The translations under genes and the position numbers were made by a program. From Gnetum montanum (taxonomy: Eukaryota; Streptophyta; Gnetopsida; Gnetales; Gnetaceae), in contig MNCI01004604.1 of the NCBI GenBank assembly GCA_015680685.1, positions 820,073 through 852,663 of the forward strand: a DNA stretch of 32,591 nt. Direction: 5' to 3'. The first letter of the stretch is position 1. Every line of letters starts with the position of its first letter. This document shows positions 11,827 through 23,465 of this stretch, in pieces. The notes under the pieces were generated by a model. It saw nothing but the letters and a program-made list of their open reading frames with translations, made no database searches and was not told where the DNA came from.

Positions 11827-12635
11827 GTTGTGAGGCAAAACCTCATTGGATTTAGCTTGCTAATAATTTCTAGCTATAAGGTGTGGACCATCAAGTAGAT
11901 GGACATTGTTTTGATGTAACTACATTACATCTGTAGGACAAGTGTTTCGTCCTAGGGATGAGTTGCATTACATTTGCTTGGATTTTGACCAGCCAACATA
12001 GGCTCCCCATGGGATGAGTTGCATTACGTTTTCCATGGGTTATATGGTTGATGTGAAGAGAATGCCATATGCATCATAGTGTGTATGCATTAGACAAATT
12101 TTCAATCATGAGTATGTAGGGGATGAGAGGATATTGGGATTAAGGAGTTGATGTGCATAGGCTGTAAAAAGGTAAGGGGGATGTGCACTCTTGAGTGGCT
12201 TAACTAGTCTAATCATGCACATTGGAGTGATGTGGCAACTTGCTGCTACAATGTGATGCATCTCTACATGACCACCTTCAAGGCTTCATCCTACAAACAT
12301 GACTCTAAGAAGATAAGAAAATCACAAAATGTGAAATGGAAGTGCAAATGCTAGATGTGAAGATGCTACAAGTTCTAGATGTGAAGATGCTGCAAGTGCT
12401 AGATGCTAAGATGATGCAAATGCATCAAATGTGATGCTAGTTGCATGTGCTTAGGAAGCCACTAAAACTACTAAGACAATGATTCTATGAGTCCTCTAAG
12501 GGTTGCACTAATGGCAGGTGCTCCAAAAGTTCAATAGAATGGTGGGGAGGCAATGATGCTATGAGTGCCCTAAGGGTTTCACCAATGGTAGATGCTCCAA
12601 TAGATCAGTAACATGTTAGTTTAAAGTCCTGCTAG
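11827..12635 (-). other. Outer element interior, 3' non-coding part
   Basis: No coding frame is seen. It contains a 24-bp repeat in three tandem copies (12351-12422, unit beginning CTAGATGTGAAGATGCT), then a diverged 74-bp duplication (units starting 12481 and 12555). Near 12616-12635 there is one copy of the GTTAGTTTAA cassette that recurs on the other side of the nested element. Confidence 0.55.
12351..12422. repeat. 24-bp tandem repeat, three copies
   Basis: Units are 12351-12374, 12375-12398 and 12399-12422. The first two differ at two positions and the third has several changes. Confidence 0.8.
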
Positions 12636-12640
12636 ACTAT
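12636..12640. repeat. Target-site duplication, left copy
   Basis: ACTAT directly before the 5' LTR, against ACTCT after the 3' LTR. One mismatch is reasonable for an old insertion. Confidence 0.6.
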
Positions 12641-13494
12641 TGATGAACCACAATACCGGGGCTGTGATATCACATCTGCGATATTAGGTTTGTGATATTG
12701 GAGCCTTCCAAGTGATATCGAACATCCGATGTCGGAACCTATCTTGTTGCCTATAAAAAAAGGTGGGCACACTTGGTTTTGATAATTAGTATTAGTCCCT
12801 TACCTAAACTCTTGCCTTTTTTCCTTTCTAGAGATAGAATTATTTATAAGTGCCCATAGGAGGAGTCCTAAAGTAAATGGATCTTTATTTGAGCATTATG
12901 TACCTAAGCACACCTTGTCGCTGAAAATAAAGATGAACTTTGGGATAAACCTTGCAACATTCAAAATAGCTTATTTAATGTTATTTATAGTTATTTAATG
13001 CTTTCCTTAGTTAATTAATATTCTCTCTCACACACACCTTATTAACTCTCCCAGGTAAGCACAATTGGTATGACCACTTGGTACGACCACTTAGAGCATG
13101 TGTGGAACACTTGGTAACCCAGTAATGATTAGCATTTGGTAATCTCAGTAGTGTTACACTGGTTCAGGATGTGTACAGTAAGTGGGAACAGATGCTAGTG
13201 TTAGGACTAGTTAAAGCCTAGTTGATTCATTGAATTAAATAATTTACTTAATTATTTCATTTCTCCCTTGTAGTACCAAGACATAAAACATAAAAATATA
13301 TATATAAATCATATACCTGAAGTTTACTTAACCATATAATCGTGCTATACAAGTAAGCTTCAGAAGATAATGATTAACTAACTCGTCCTTGTTCTGTGAA
13401 GGCACATAAGCAACTAGTCCTTGAAATTCGACCGAATCATGCATGTATGCTCATATTCGTATGGTTCAGCATAGGGATACCTCACCGCTCATCA
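12641..13494 (+). repeat. 5' LTR of the nested element
   Basis: An 854-bp LTR with ends TGATGA...TCATCA. It aligns along its length with 21745-22554, with many transitions and a few indels, including an extra CACTTGGTACGAC-type duplication near 13075-13090. The TATA box TATAAAAAAA is at 12752-12760. A perfect 12-bp palindrome, TGTGATATCACA, is at 12663-12674. Confidence 0.92.
12663..12760 (+). promoter_or_regulatory. U3 GATATC palindromes and TATA box
   Basis: TGTGATATCACA (12663-12674) is followed by two further GATATT/GATATC sites within about 50 bp and then TATAAAAAAA at 12752-12760. The arrangement parallels 3414-3480 and 21753-21836. Confidence 0.6.
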
Positions 13495-13495
13495 T

Positions 13496-13513
13496 TGGCA
13501 TCGTTGTTGGGGA
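13496..13513 (+). other. Primer-binding site, decayed tRNA-Asp type
   Basis: TGGCATCGTTGTTGGGGA begins 1 nt after the 5' LTR. It matches the common plant tRNA-Asp PBS (TGGCGCCGTTGCCGGGGA) at 14 of 18 positions. All four differences are G-to-A or C-to-T changes. This fixes both the LTR end and the orientation. Confidence 0.85.
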
Positions 13514-13629
13514 ATTTGTTGTTTATGCACTAATTAGAACTTAGGAAATATTCCCATCATTGGAACAATCCCTTAAGGTTGGTTATCTTACAATCATCAA
13601 GATGAATATTGCACATTGAATAGAGAATT

Positions 13630-15500
13630 ATGTCTCCTTCTTCTTACAAGAGTGCTTCACTACCTAGGTCCGATAGGGAATAATCGAAGGCGTAGTACAC
13701 ATGATGATCCACTAGTGCCCCAATAGTTTCGTGTGGTATATGTTCATCCTAATGAGTATATACTAGACTTTACCTTTATCCTCCAATAGGATGAACAACT
13801 ACATTGGCAAGATTTAGAAGGTAACATAGTGTTACCTCCTGATTGCTCAATCCCAAGCATGCTTCTTCGTGCTCTCACATGAATTGGTATGCAACACTTA
13901 CAGGCAGAATACATTGTGCATGAACATAACTTAAGAGAGTATCGACCCATGGAGGCACAATGTCAGAGGGACCTACAATAGGAGAGACATCACAAATCTA
14001 TGAAGGGTAAGTGATCTTAGGATATCCTGCATGTTCCAAGTGAAAATGAGTGTGGTGAACACACCTCAGGAGGTTTTCCATGAAACGATGTTCCTCCCAT
14101 TGACTTTGGTCAAGGGGTTATATATCATAACCTTCACTCAACCATCAATAACCTAGGTTTTGATACCAATGGACACAGAGGGTTTGAAAAAGGAACACAA
14201 ACACATGATAAGATGGACATTCTAATTGTAACCGTGACCAAGGCTATAACCTCCAAATAGAAGGTAGCAGGCACTGTCATGGTGCCAGTCCTCCTTCTTC
14301 TTTACCTTCATCATATCCTTCACCCTCTCCTTCAAGATCCAGATGTAATCACAAAGGAGAAGACCAAGAGGATAATGGTGAATGAAATAGGGATCATAGA
14401 TGAAATAATCAAGAAAGGGAATGAGGACATTCTAGAGAAACTCATCATGAAAGGAGGGAAAATAGGGAATAGCATAGGCATCATAGACACTATAAATAGT
14501 ACGATCATGATGAACCCCTACTCACTACCAAAAGTATGCTAGATATAACTAAGGCTATTAGAATCCCAACAAGGTAGCAAAAAGATAGTAGGATCAAAAG
14601 ATTGGACATGAACAATATCCCACCATTTGAAGGGGGATACAATGTTGATCCTCAAAATCATCTACAAGTATTTCACAATGCATATGCCTTACAAAACATA
14701 GAAAATGAGTGGCAAAAACTTAAGTTGTTTCCATAGACATTAATCAAAGAAGCAAAGAGCTTATACTAGTCCTTAGAACTGAAATCCATTCGCCGATGGA
14801 GTACCACGTAGAACTATTCAATGATAAGTATTAGACATACTCATGAGTGTCCAACCTGCGAAAGCAAATCCAAGGATGAAAACAAGGAGGACACAAATCC
14901 TTGGATGCTACCATGGGTTGATATTATGCACTATTACATTATTTCCTAGGCCATGGTTACTCGCAAAGGAAACAACTACATCGTCTCATAGATGGGCTTA
15001 GGCATGAAATGCGAAGAACCCTCAAGACTTATGCCCAAGGAAGAGTACCTGAGCTTAGAGCCCATCAAGTACAAAGATTGTTGGATCAAGTTGCCAAAGA
15101 GGAAGGTGAGTTAACGAAAAGAGAGAGTGTAGAAGAATATAATAGAGATCCTTCCCTTTGAAAGAAGGGAGTTAGATTTTGTAAGGATGAGGATGAGTCA
15201 CCACTTGAAGATATGGTGAATAGAGAAACTTTGCCCATTCTAAAATTGGCATCAGAAGTATTGGAAAATGTAGATCAAATGTAGAACTCCCTAGATAATA
15301 AATTCCAAACAATTCTCAAAATAGTAGAGGATTCTAGAGAGGAAGGTAGTAATCGAGAAAGGAGAAAAAAGAGAGAAGCTAAATATGCACGTAACAAAGG
15401 TAAGGGAAAAGTTGCATCATCAAAGAGGTTGTGGATTAAGATACAAACAATGATGGTGGATGTGATATATGTCGATATGACCATCCTAAGGGATGTTTTC
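13630..15500 (+). pseudogene. gag: gag of the nested element
   Basis: Gag forms the particle that packages the element's RNA. A plausible start is ATG 13630 (MSPSSYKSASL), shifting frame near 13685, after which coding-like sequence continues to about 13990. The conserved Gag core lies at 14590-14830: PPFEGGYNVDP, then a segment with LKLF, EAKSLY and SIRRW. A zinc-knuckle-like C-x2-C-x3-H-x3-C is at 15461-15496. Acidic and basic runs between them fit the usual linker. Stops and at least two frameshifts break it: N-terminal frame, core and knuckle are not all in one frame. The exact start is uncertain. Confidence 0.75.
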
Positions 15501-16063
15501 CTATAATCCGACATCTATAGGAGTCTAGGGTGTATGCACTCAACCCATGATTAAAAAAAAGGCAAACACCCCAAAGGTTACCTTATCCCCAAGGTAACCC
15601 AAGGCAGTTCCATCAACCCTTGATGTATTATCCAAGTGGAACTCCACCACAACCAAATGAGTAGTATCAACAGTGGTAGCACCCATAGTCATGGGGAATG
15701 TCATCACCACATCAATAGTACCCTTACCATCAAACTAACCCATATGGATACTACATGTAGTAGCTGATCTCTCCACGTGACTCTACTAGTCACATCACTC
15801 CCCAGCCTCACTACCAAGCCCATGAGTACTATAGAACTCATTCTCCTAGGGGCGATGTTCCAAAAATGTACTATCCTTCTCATCCACCTACATCTCTTCC
15901 ATCCTTAGCTCCATTACTACCTACTCTATCTATGCAAGGTAAGCTCCCTGCCCAGCTGCAGCAAAGTAATGCTACAAGGGCTATTAATCATCAACCTATT
16001 ATTAGTTCATAAAACCGCATAAAGAAGATACCTTTCTTTAGAACCAATAGTCCAACTAAGTTC
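15501..16063 (+). pseudogene. gag-protease linker, decayed
   Basis: This joins the zinc-knuckle-like region to the protease ORF. The sequence is CCA-, CAA- and CAT-rich and would encode Pro/Gln/His/Tyr-rich linker, as is usual between Gag and protease in plant elements. Several stops are present and no domain is recognisable. Confidence 0.5.
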
Positions 16064-16561
16064 TTGCAACCACAAGCAGCTGATTCTTCACATGCCTCAC
16101 CATCACTCGAAACTTCGAAACTCCCTTCAAATCAAAAACTGTGCCCAACACATACGATCATGTTGACTCATGTCATTACCAATTGGATTAAAGTTGGCCA
16201 TCTTCCTAGGAAATTTTCTAATCCTAGAAGTCCTCTTATATATCTACAAATTGCTAGGAATGAATCATGCAAAGCTCTTTTGGATTTAGGTTCTAGTGTC
16301 AACTTAATCTCTCAAGAAATGTACAAATCTTGGAACTTTCCTGCACTAAAAGAGAGTAATATTCATTTAGAGCTGGTAGACCAGTCCATCACTGTCCCAT
16401 TAGGACTAGTTGAGGAAATTGTTACCACTATTTGTGGATAGTCATATCCAACTGATTTCCTAGTGATTCACGTCAACAATGGTAAGGGGGAACTTCCCAA
16501 TCATAATGGGAAGAGCATGGCTAAGCACAATTGATGCATGCCTAGGAATACATGATCTTTC
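16064..16561 (+). pseudogene. Aspartic protease of the nested element
   Basis: The retrotransposon protease cleaves the Gag-Pol polyprotein. The active-site segment reads ALLDLGSSVNLIS, with the Asp codon at 16283-16285; the D-L-G form is usual for Athila-like elements. A frameshift follows the TAG at 16439, and the C-terminal part PIIMGRAWLSTIDACLG resumes in another frame from 16479. From 16479 the same frame continues without indels to about 18338, so protease end, RT and RNase H stayed in register. Confidence 0.82.
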
Positions 16562-16805
16562 CCTAGAGATATCAAAGAAAAATATGTTTGGAAAGATCAA
16601 GAAGAAGAAAGTTCCATGCATCACATACAGTGACATAGGATGTAACTGTATGCAGAAGTCCTGGTTTATATAATGTTTAACATTACTTGCATGCAACCAG
16701 TTTGCACAAGTAATTGATATAATAAGATGCCAATATGCAATAGCCACAAGATAGGAAGGCACCTAGTGGCTGATAGCTGACCAAGAAAGCAACTCAACTA
16801 TATGC

Positions 16806-18460
16806 ATGGGACCAACTAATGGTTTGACTTGCACTTATATTGATAGCATAGACACATTAAAGCAAGTCCATCGCCAACTTCCAGGTCTCAAAATTGAAAA
16901 TATCAGCTGGGAAAAGTTGGAAATCCCTGACAACTTTAAGCAAGATCCTCTTGAGTTAAAACTATTGCCCACCAATATGGAGCATACATTTCTCAAAAAT
17001 GGAAAACTAATAATTATTAATGCTAAGCTTGCTCCTCAACAAAAATAGAGACTGTTGAAAATGGTAAAAAAATTGTCAAAATTCTTTGCTTGGTCATATC
17101 TAGAATTAACTAGAATAGACCCTAGGATATGCCAACATAGGATTTACATTGACCCCTCCATGAAGCCTCAACGACAACAGCAGAGATGACTGAACTCAAA
17201 GATTAAGCAAGTGGTTAAAGAAGAAATTGAATAGCTTCTAAAAGTTGGGTTCATCTACCCCATTGCTGATAGTGAATGGGTTAGTCCCTTAGTCATTATG
17301 TCCAAAAAGGTAGGTAAATGGACAGTGTGTATAGACTTCAGGCTACTGAACATGGCAACATTCAAAGACCACTTTCCATTTGCATTCATCAACCAAGTCT
17401 TAAACACCATTTTAAGGCATCACTACTCTAGTTTTCTAGATGAGTACAGTGAGTACAACCAAATTCAAATAGCCCCAAAAGACCAAGCTAAGACTACATT
17501 CATGAGTCCTTGGGGGATGTTTGCATACAAACAGATGTTGTTTGACTTGTGCAATGCCCCTACAACATTTCAACATCTAGTTCTAAGAATATTTTAGTAG
17601 CAAATAGGAAATGGTGTGGAGATCTTCATGAACAATTTCTCCACCTACGGAGTAGACTTCAATCAAGAATTGGACTAATTAGAGTAAGTACTAAAATGAT
17701 ATGTTGAAATCAATTTAAGGCTCAATTAGCAAAAAAGCTATTTAATGGTCTAAGAAGGCATAATCTTAGGGCATATGATTTCACAAATAGGGATAGAGGT
17801 AGACCTCAAAAAGATCGTAATCATCCAAGGAATCATGCACCAACCTAAAACTATAAAATACATCCGATCATTCCTTAGACACACTGGCTATTATAGAAGA
17901 TTCATAGAGAACTTTTCAAGGATTGCAAAACCTTTGGTAGAACTAACAAAAAAGGATGTACCTTTTGAATGGACTAGAGAATGTGAGTTAGCTTTTCAAA
18001 CTTTTAAATAGAAGCTTATAGAAAAACCTATTCTACAAGCTCCTAACTTGTCCAAACCATTCCACATAATGGCTGACACATCCAAATATTCTCTAGGAGC
18101 TGTACTTACATAGTTAGATGATCAGAAATGATCCTATTACATCCACTATGCAAGTCCAATTATTGCTAGTGCACAACTCAACTACCCCATAATAGAAAAG
18201 GAATTAATGGTTGTAGTGTTTGCACTAGATAAGTTTAGGCACTATGTATTGGGCTATAAGGTATTTGTATACACAAACCATAGTGCAATCTGATTCCTAC
18301 TGAATAAACTAATGATGAGCCCTCACATCATACGATGCCTTGTCTTGTGATCTTACAAGAGTTCGATCTTACAATGATTGATCGTAAAGGCACCGAGAAA
18401 ATTGTTGCTGATCATTTATCTCAATTAAGATGGGACAACAAAGAGGATGAATATCTACTT
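16806..18460 (+). pseudogene. pol: Reverse transcriptase and RNase H of the nested element
   Basis: RT copies the RNA to cDNA and RNase H removes the template. The linker ends LELKLLP. RT starts near 17049 with FIYPIADSEWVSP, and LCNAPTTFQ is present. The catalytic pair is changed: FMNNF at 17625-17639, Asn-Asn replacing Asp-Asp. ILGHMIS leads to the connection domain and YYRRFIENFS. RNase H shows ADTSKYSLGAVL and EKELMVVVFALDKFRHY, but its YTNHS (AAC at 18276-18278) has Asn where Asp is expected. About 14 in-frame stops are present. A 5-bp tandem duplication (CTTGT, 18339-18348) shifts the frame before ILQEFDLTMIDRKG, the usual link to integrase. Confidence 0.9.
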
Positions 18461-18604
18461 TCTAATCGCTTTCCTGATGAATTCCTATTTCTAGGTGTAG
18501 TAAATAATCAATCAACCATGGAGACAAATTGGTATAGTATCATTCTTATCTATCTACTTACACAAGAAACACCACAAGAGTTAGATGCTAAAAAGAAACA
18601 GTAG

Positions 18605-19875
18605 TTTCTACACTGAGCCAAATATTTCATGTAAATCAATGGACACCTTTATAAGGCATGTTTTGATGGCTTGGTTTGATGGTATGTTCCCAATGTAGAT
18701 CAATTACAAGTTCTGAAAGATGCTCATGAGGGTCCTTGTGGGGCTCATTATGTTGGGAGATGAACTGCCATTAAAATCTTGCTTGCAGGATATTATTGGC
18801 CTACATTGTTCTAGGACACTCATCATTTCATCCAATCTTGTGAGAACTACCAACATGATGGGTCAATGAATGCTAGAATGGAGGGTCCACAACAATGGAT
18901 TCAACATTTAGAACCCTTCAATATATGGGAAATTCATTTTGTGGGGCCTATTATACCAATGTCCAATGGAAAAGCCTACATCGTTGTTACTGTTACCTAT
19001 TTTACAAAGTGGGTAGAACTAGTTGTTATGGACTGTACATCATCTACTGCTATGCAATTTTTTAATAGTAAATTGTAAATATGTTTGGTTGGCCTTGTGC
19101 ACTTATTTTGGATAATTGTACACATTTTACAAGTGTGAACTTTTGGAAGTTAATGCAATGCTTAGGAGTGAAACACAAGCTAACTACACCATATCATCCT
19201 CAAGCGAATGGTCAACCCGAAGTCACCAATAAGGAGATTACCAAAATATTGACATGAACTATTAGCAAATATAGGTGAGACTGAAGCACCAAATTGAACG
19301 ATGCTCTTTGGGCATACCAATCCATAGGGAAACTCCCTATAGGCTACTCTCCCTATGAGTTAGTGTATGGTAAACTTCCAATGTTTCCTATTTAAGCTTA
19401 GCTTCGTACACTATCTACGGCATGTGATCTCAACCTTGACCTTAATCTAGCACAAAAAGAACAATTGATGAACCTTAACTTGCTAGATGAAAATCGATTA
19501 ACCACCTTGTCATCTAATGAATTGCACAAGGCCTTTAATAAAGAACATCATGACCTAGGGATTAGGAAAGTTAAATACTAACCAAGAGATAAGGTTCTAT
19601 ACTGGAATCCCACACATGTGCCACAATGAACTAAATTTCAAACATTGTGGAAAGGACCCTATATTATTCATGCAACTTTTCCTTCAGGGGCCATGATGAC
19701 TTACAAACCTAAAAGACCAGATAAGAAATTTTTGGTCAACATCCAACAAACCAAACCTTTCCATGAACCTAGAATAGCTAGTACCAATACTACCTCTATT
19801 GGTGGACAACCCTACTCATCATTGCGAATCTCCTCCCTCCAACTCAGTCATGGGGGAGAGGGCCACAAATGCTAG
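18605..19875 (+). pseudogene. Integrase of the nested element
   Basis: Integrase inserts the cDNA. The N-terminal zinc-binding region is recognisable (HEGPCGAH, then YYWPTLF), but the last Cys of the HHCC set is Tyr (18848-18850). In the core the first catalytic Asp is His (WEIHFVGP, codon 18935-18937). The second Asp (19111-19113, LDNCTHF) and the Glu (19219-19221, NGQPEV) remain, 35 residues apart. The reading frame changes near 19078. The C-terminus keeps the LWKGPYIIH segment and ends at TAG 19873-19875; no chromodomain follows. Many TAG and TGA stops are present. Confidence 0.88.
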
Positions 19876-21744
19876 CCATTATAAGCCCTTAGCTTTTTTT
19901 GTATTTTTTTTTACACATTTTTTCATATTTACTTATTTTTTTTACACCATCATTATCATTTTTACTATTTCTTTGTTTGATTTACTTTCACTCATCACAT
20001 AATAAGTTCTCATGATGGTGGAATGGATTATAATGGTGTTGATTGATAATATTTAGTTTTTACCTTTGACTCTTAATGTTAATGCTAATGTATGGTTTCT
20101 TTTGATAAAATAGGCAATGATTCCACATCATCCATTCCTCCATTCAACTCTATGGTCTCCCTTGTCTTGGAAATTTACTATCCCTTTTTCTAAGCAAAAC
20201 TATTAATGAATTGGTGGCTTGTTATTCTTCAAACCAAGGAAAGACTTGATGGTTAAAAAGGATGTGACTTCAAGGGGATTTGATGCACTTTTTCTGGCTA
20301 TTCTCTTAGGTACTTGGATGTTTTTCATTCAATCTTTTGCCATTTTACTATTCACTAAATACTGGGAAGTTGAATAACTCGAATACATTTTTGCATGGTG
20401 TGGTTCTCACACAAAAAAAATGGCTAAGAATTCAAAGCACACCCCTTAGACATAATAAAGAAATATGGGCTACATGCACTGGTTATAGCGCTAGAAAGAC
20501 ATGTTATCCATGCCTAAAGGTTTCCTCTAACTAAGGCCCTTTCTCGCTTCCTACTTCTCTATCTTTCTTTCGTTGGAATGGTGGTGACTCTATGGATGCA
20601 TTCTTGTTGCTTCAAGTAGATAGGTTCGTCACATGTGTTGATGCGAGGTCACTGGATGTGGTTGGTTTGAATCCATATTTGGAATGAATTCTATTTAGTC
20701 ATCTTAACCATATAATACACAAGGAACTTTACACAACCTTGCTCTTGGGATTCCATTCCATTCTCTCCTCTCCTTCTATATTTCTTCCAATTTTTCACCT
20801 CATTGTCAGTTTTAAGCCTAGTATATATCTTGGTTAATGCATTGTTATTCTTTGGTAAACTCTTATGGGTAAGTTCTTAACCCTTCTTTTCATATGCCAT
20901 TCCTAGAGCCTACGGACTCTTTGGTTTGCAGGTCTGTCAAGGCATAAAAGGCATGAGCCTGCTTTGGGGAGGACCCACTGTCATTCTGTTTTGGTGCAAC
21001 TATTAAGTTCTTTCCCTTAATAATTATTTTTAATCAATCATTTCTTGTTTCATCCCCATCCATGACATTCATTTTATTACCTTCATCATTTTTATTTCTC
21101 TCATCTTTCTTATTCTTTAAATTCTCCATCCTATCGCTACTGGAGGTTCGCTCTTAGTTGTGGGCCCTATCACAAATTTTTCCATTCTATTACCTATCTC
21201 ACCCCTACACCTTGAGCAATTATTAGTTAAAAACCTCTAACCTAGTACCTTCCATACCCACAACCTAGCCAAGGTACTTGATATCAAGGCAAGGTATCAA
21301 CTACATTGTCTCTTATCTATCCTTGCTAATTCATGACTATGTTGTATGTGCATATGGCAATCACATTAACAATGGATTGTGATAGAAGGGGAGCACTCAA
21401 GATGGACTGAAGCTGGAGTGTTTAGGCAAGGAACAAGTTTGGCCATCTGGCTATGGATGAACAACGAAGTGCACATTTTTGACATCGACAACAACGTGCA
21501 TCATTTTCTTTTCTCTCTCCCTTTCTCTTCAAGCTATCAAATGAGGGTCTGGATGTCATTTATGTATGGTGTTCACCACCATGGGTATGAATACCAATGT
21601 TGTAATATGTTTGTTGATCCATTCACTGGGCACTTTGAGTCTATCACCCATGTCACTGTCAGTTGCCATTTAGTTAATAATCCCATACCTTGCCAACATT
21701 TTGTAAGAAACTCAAGGATGAGTTTTCATTTAGTCGTGGGGATA
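19876..21744 (+). other. Post-pol tail of the nested element
   Basis: About 1.9 kb, T-rich at first (19895-19990), without a recognised gene. It occupies the place where the related element at 1-4201 has its 930-codon ORF, and I find no trace of that ORF here. A 123-codon open stretch (21379-21750) has no recognisable domain and runs into the LTR, so it is probably chance. The last 60 bp match the corresponding sequence before 3386. A G-rich tract, GTGGGGATA, is at 21736-21744. Confidence 0.6.
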
Positions 21745-22554
21745 TTATGAACCGTGATATCAGGGTTGTGATATCAGAGCCTTCCAAGAGATATCATACA
21801 TCTGATGTCGAAACCTATCTCATTGACTATAAATAAGAGGTGGGTGCACTTGGTTTTGGTAATTAGTCTTAGTCCCTTACCTGAACACTTTCCTTTCTTC
21901 CTTTCCAGAGATAGAATTATTTCTGAGTGCCTGCAGTAGGACTCATAAAGTGAATGGATCTTTATTCAAGCATTATGTACCTGAGCACACATTGTGATCA
22001 AAAATAAAGATGAACTTTGTGATAAACCTTGCAACATTCAAAATAGCTTATTTAATGTTATTTATAGTTATTTAATGCTTTCCTTAGTTAACTAATGTTC
22101 TCTCTCTCTCATCTTGTTAACTCTCCCAAGTAAGCACAATCAGTACAACCACTTTGAGCATGAATGGAATACTTGGTAACCCAGTAATGATTAGCGTTTG
22201 ATAATCCAGTAGTGTTACACTAGTTTAGGATGTGTACAACGAGTTGGAATGGATGATAGTGTTAGGACTAGTTAAAGCCTAGTTGATTAGTTTAATTAAA
22301 TTAGTTACTTAATTATTTCACTTCTCCCTTGTAGCACTAGGACATAAAACATAAAAAATATATAAAAAAAACATACCTCATGTTTACTTAAAGATACAAT
22401 CGTGCTATACAAGTAAGCTTGGAAAGACAATGATTAACTAACCCATCCTTGTTTTGTGAAGGAACATAAGCACCTAGCCCTTGGAATTCAAATGGATTGT
22501 GTGTGTACGCTCATATTTTTATGGTTGAGCATAGGAATACCTCACCACTCATCA
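21745..22554 (+). repeat. 3' LTR of the nested element
   Basis: An 810-bp partner of 12641-13494. The start has decayed to TTATGAACC; the end is TCATCA. TATAAATAA is at 21828-21836 and GATATC sites lie at 21755-21795. It lacks the short duplication found near 13080 in the 5' LTR. Confidence 0.92.
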
Positions 22555-22559
22555 ACTCT
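22555..22559. repeat. Target-site duplication, right copy
   Basis: ACTCT directly after the 3' LTR pairs with ACTAT at 12636-12640. Confidence 0.6.
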
Positions 22560-22563
22560 GATG

Positions 22564-22800
22564 TGCTAGTTTATAGTCCTAGTAGACTGCTAGGTTCCAA
22601 TCTAATGTCATAGCAGATGGTGGATGTTGTGCCAGTTTAACATCATGATCCAAGGATGAGCTATGGATGCCAGTTTAACATCATAGCCCAAGGATGTACT
22701 ATGGATGCCAATTTGACATCATAAACCAAGGATGTTTTGTGCCAATTTATAGTCATAGCAAACTATTTGTGTCAATTTTCTACATCATGGTGGATGAGTG
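22564..22800. repeat. Degenerate tandem array of a 29-38-bp cassette
   Basis: About seven units begin GC(T/C)AGTTTA or GCCAATTT, at 22564, 22593, 22631, 22669, 22707, 22741 and 22771. The units at 22631 and 22669 are 38 bp each and the most alike. The same core recurs at 24513, at 25966-26085 and beside the nested element at about 12616, all within the outer element. Confidence 0.75.
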
Positions 22801-23465
22801 CTTACCTTTCTTGTGTGAGGTTCCGATGCTACATGCATAGTCATATTGTGTGCCTACAAGATCCTACAAAAATCGACTAGAGAAACAACATCATGTAACA
22901 CCTATCATAAACAAAGTTAAAATGCATGAATGAAAGGAAATAAACACAAAAAGCAATAGTTTTAGGCTATTTTGGGACATGGGGTAGTTTAAGGCCTTTT
23001 GGGCTAGGTGTTTTTGTAGTTTTATGTATTTTTTATGTTTTTCTTATGCAATTCATAAGCTAAGTGGATGGATGTGTAAACAAAGTAGAAATGCATAAAC
23101 AAAGGAAATCAATGTGTGAACTAGGTAAGTAGGTGAAATGTAAATGCATGAACAAATGCAACACAAGAAAAAACCAAAAATGCATGACCCATGGAGGTAA
23201 GAGGTAAGTAGGTTCTTAGCATATTTTTGGTCAAGGAAAAGTCTTGGTCATGTAGTTTCTTCCTAACCAGGTATGGATTAGAGAACATGTAGGGCTTAGG
23301 GTCCTTTGGGAGGTTGTTGGCTTCAACCACTCATTTGGGTGTGTTAGACTTAGGCATTGCATTGGTTGCCACAAGTGTACCATCAAGAAACTCCACCTTT
23401 GACACTTGTTTCATGTCTATGTTGTGGGTAGTTGAATAGGGGATGTTATCACCATGGATGATAAC
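22801..23465 (-). other. Outer element interior between protease and insertion
   Basis: No RT-like sequence is found where RT would normally follow the protease. On the minus strand a 69-codon open stretch (23330-23121) has no recognised domain. Short repeats of an AAATGCATGAA type occur around 22921-23160. Confidence 0.5.

Larger units (their letters stand above)
12641..22554 (+). mobile_element. Complete nested Athila-like Ty3/gypsy element
   Basis: A 9.9-kb element with all landmarks in order: 5' LTR 12641-13494, tRNA-Asp-type PBS 13496-13513, gag about 13630-15500, protease, RT, RNase H and integrase to 19875, a 1.9-kb tail, G-rich tract and 3' LTR 21745-22554. Flanks ACTAT and ACTCT are a 4-of-5 target duplication. 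The lineage call rests on a protease DLGSS motif, on RT beginning FIYPIADSEWVSP, and on the absence of a chromodomain after integrase. Every coding domain has stops and catalytic residues are lost, so it is dead. It lies inside the outer minus-strand element and is therefore younger than it. Confidence 0.9.

Noticed and set aside
13291-13312. AT microsatellite in the nested 5' LTR
   Set aside because: A very short TA run, also present in altered form in the 3' LTR; ordinary LTR variation.
21379-21750. 123-codon open stretch before the nested 3' LTR as an env-like gene
   Set aside because: It has no signal peptide, membrane segment or known domain and runs into the LTR; probably chance.
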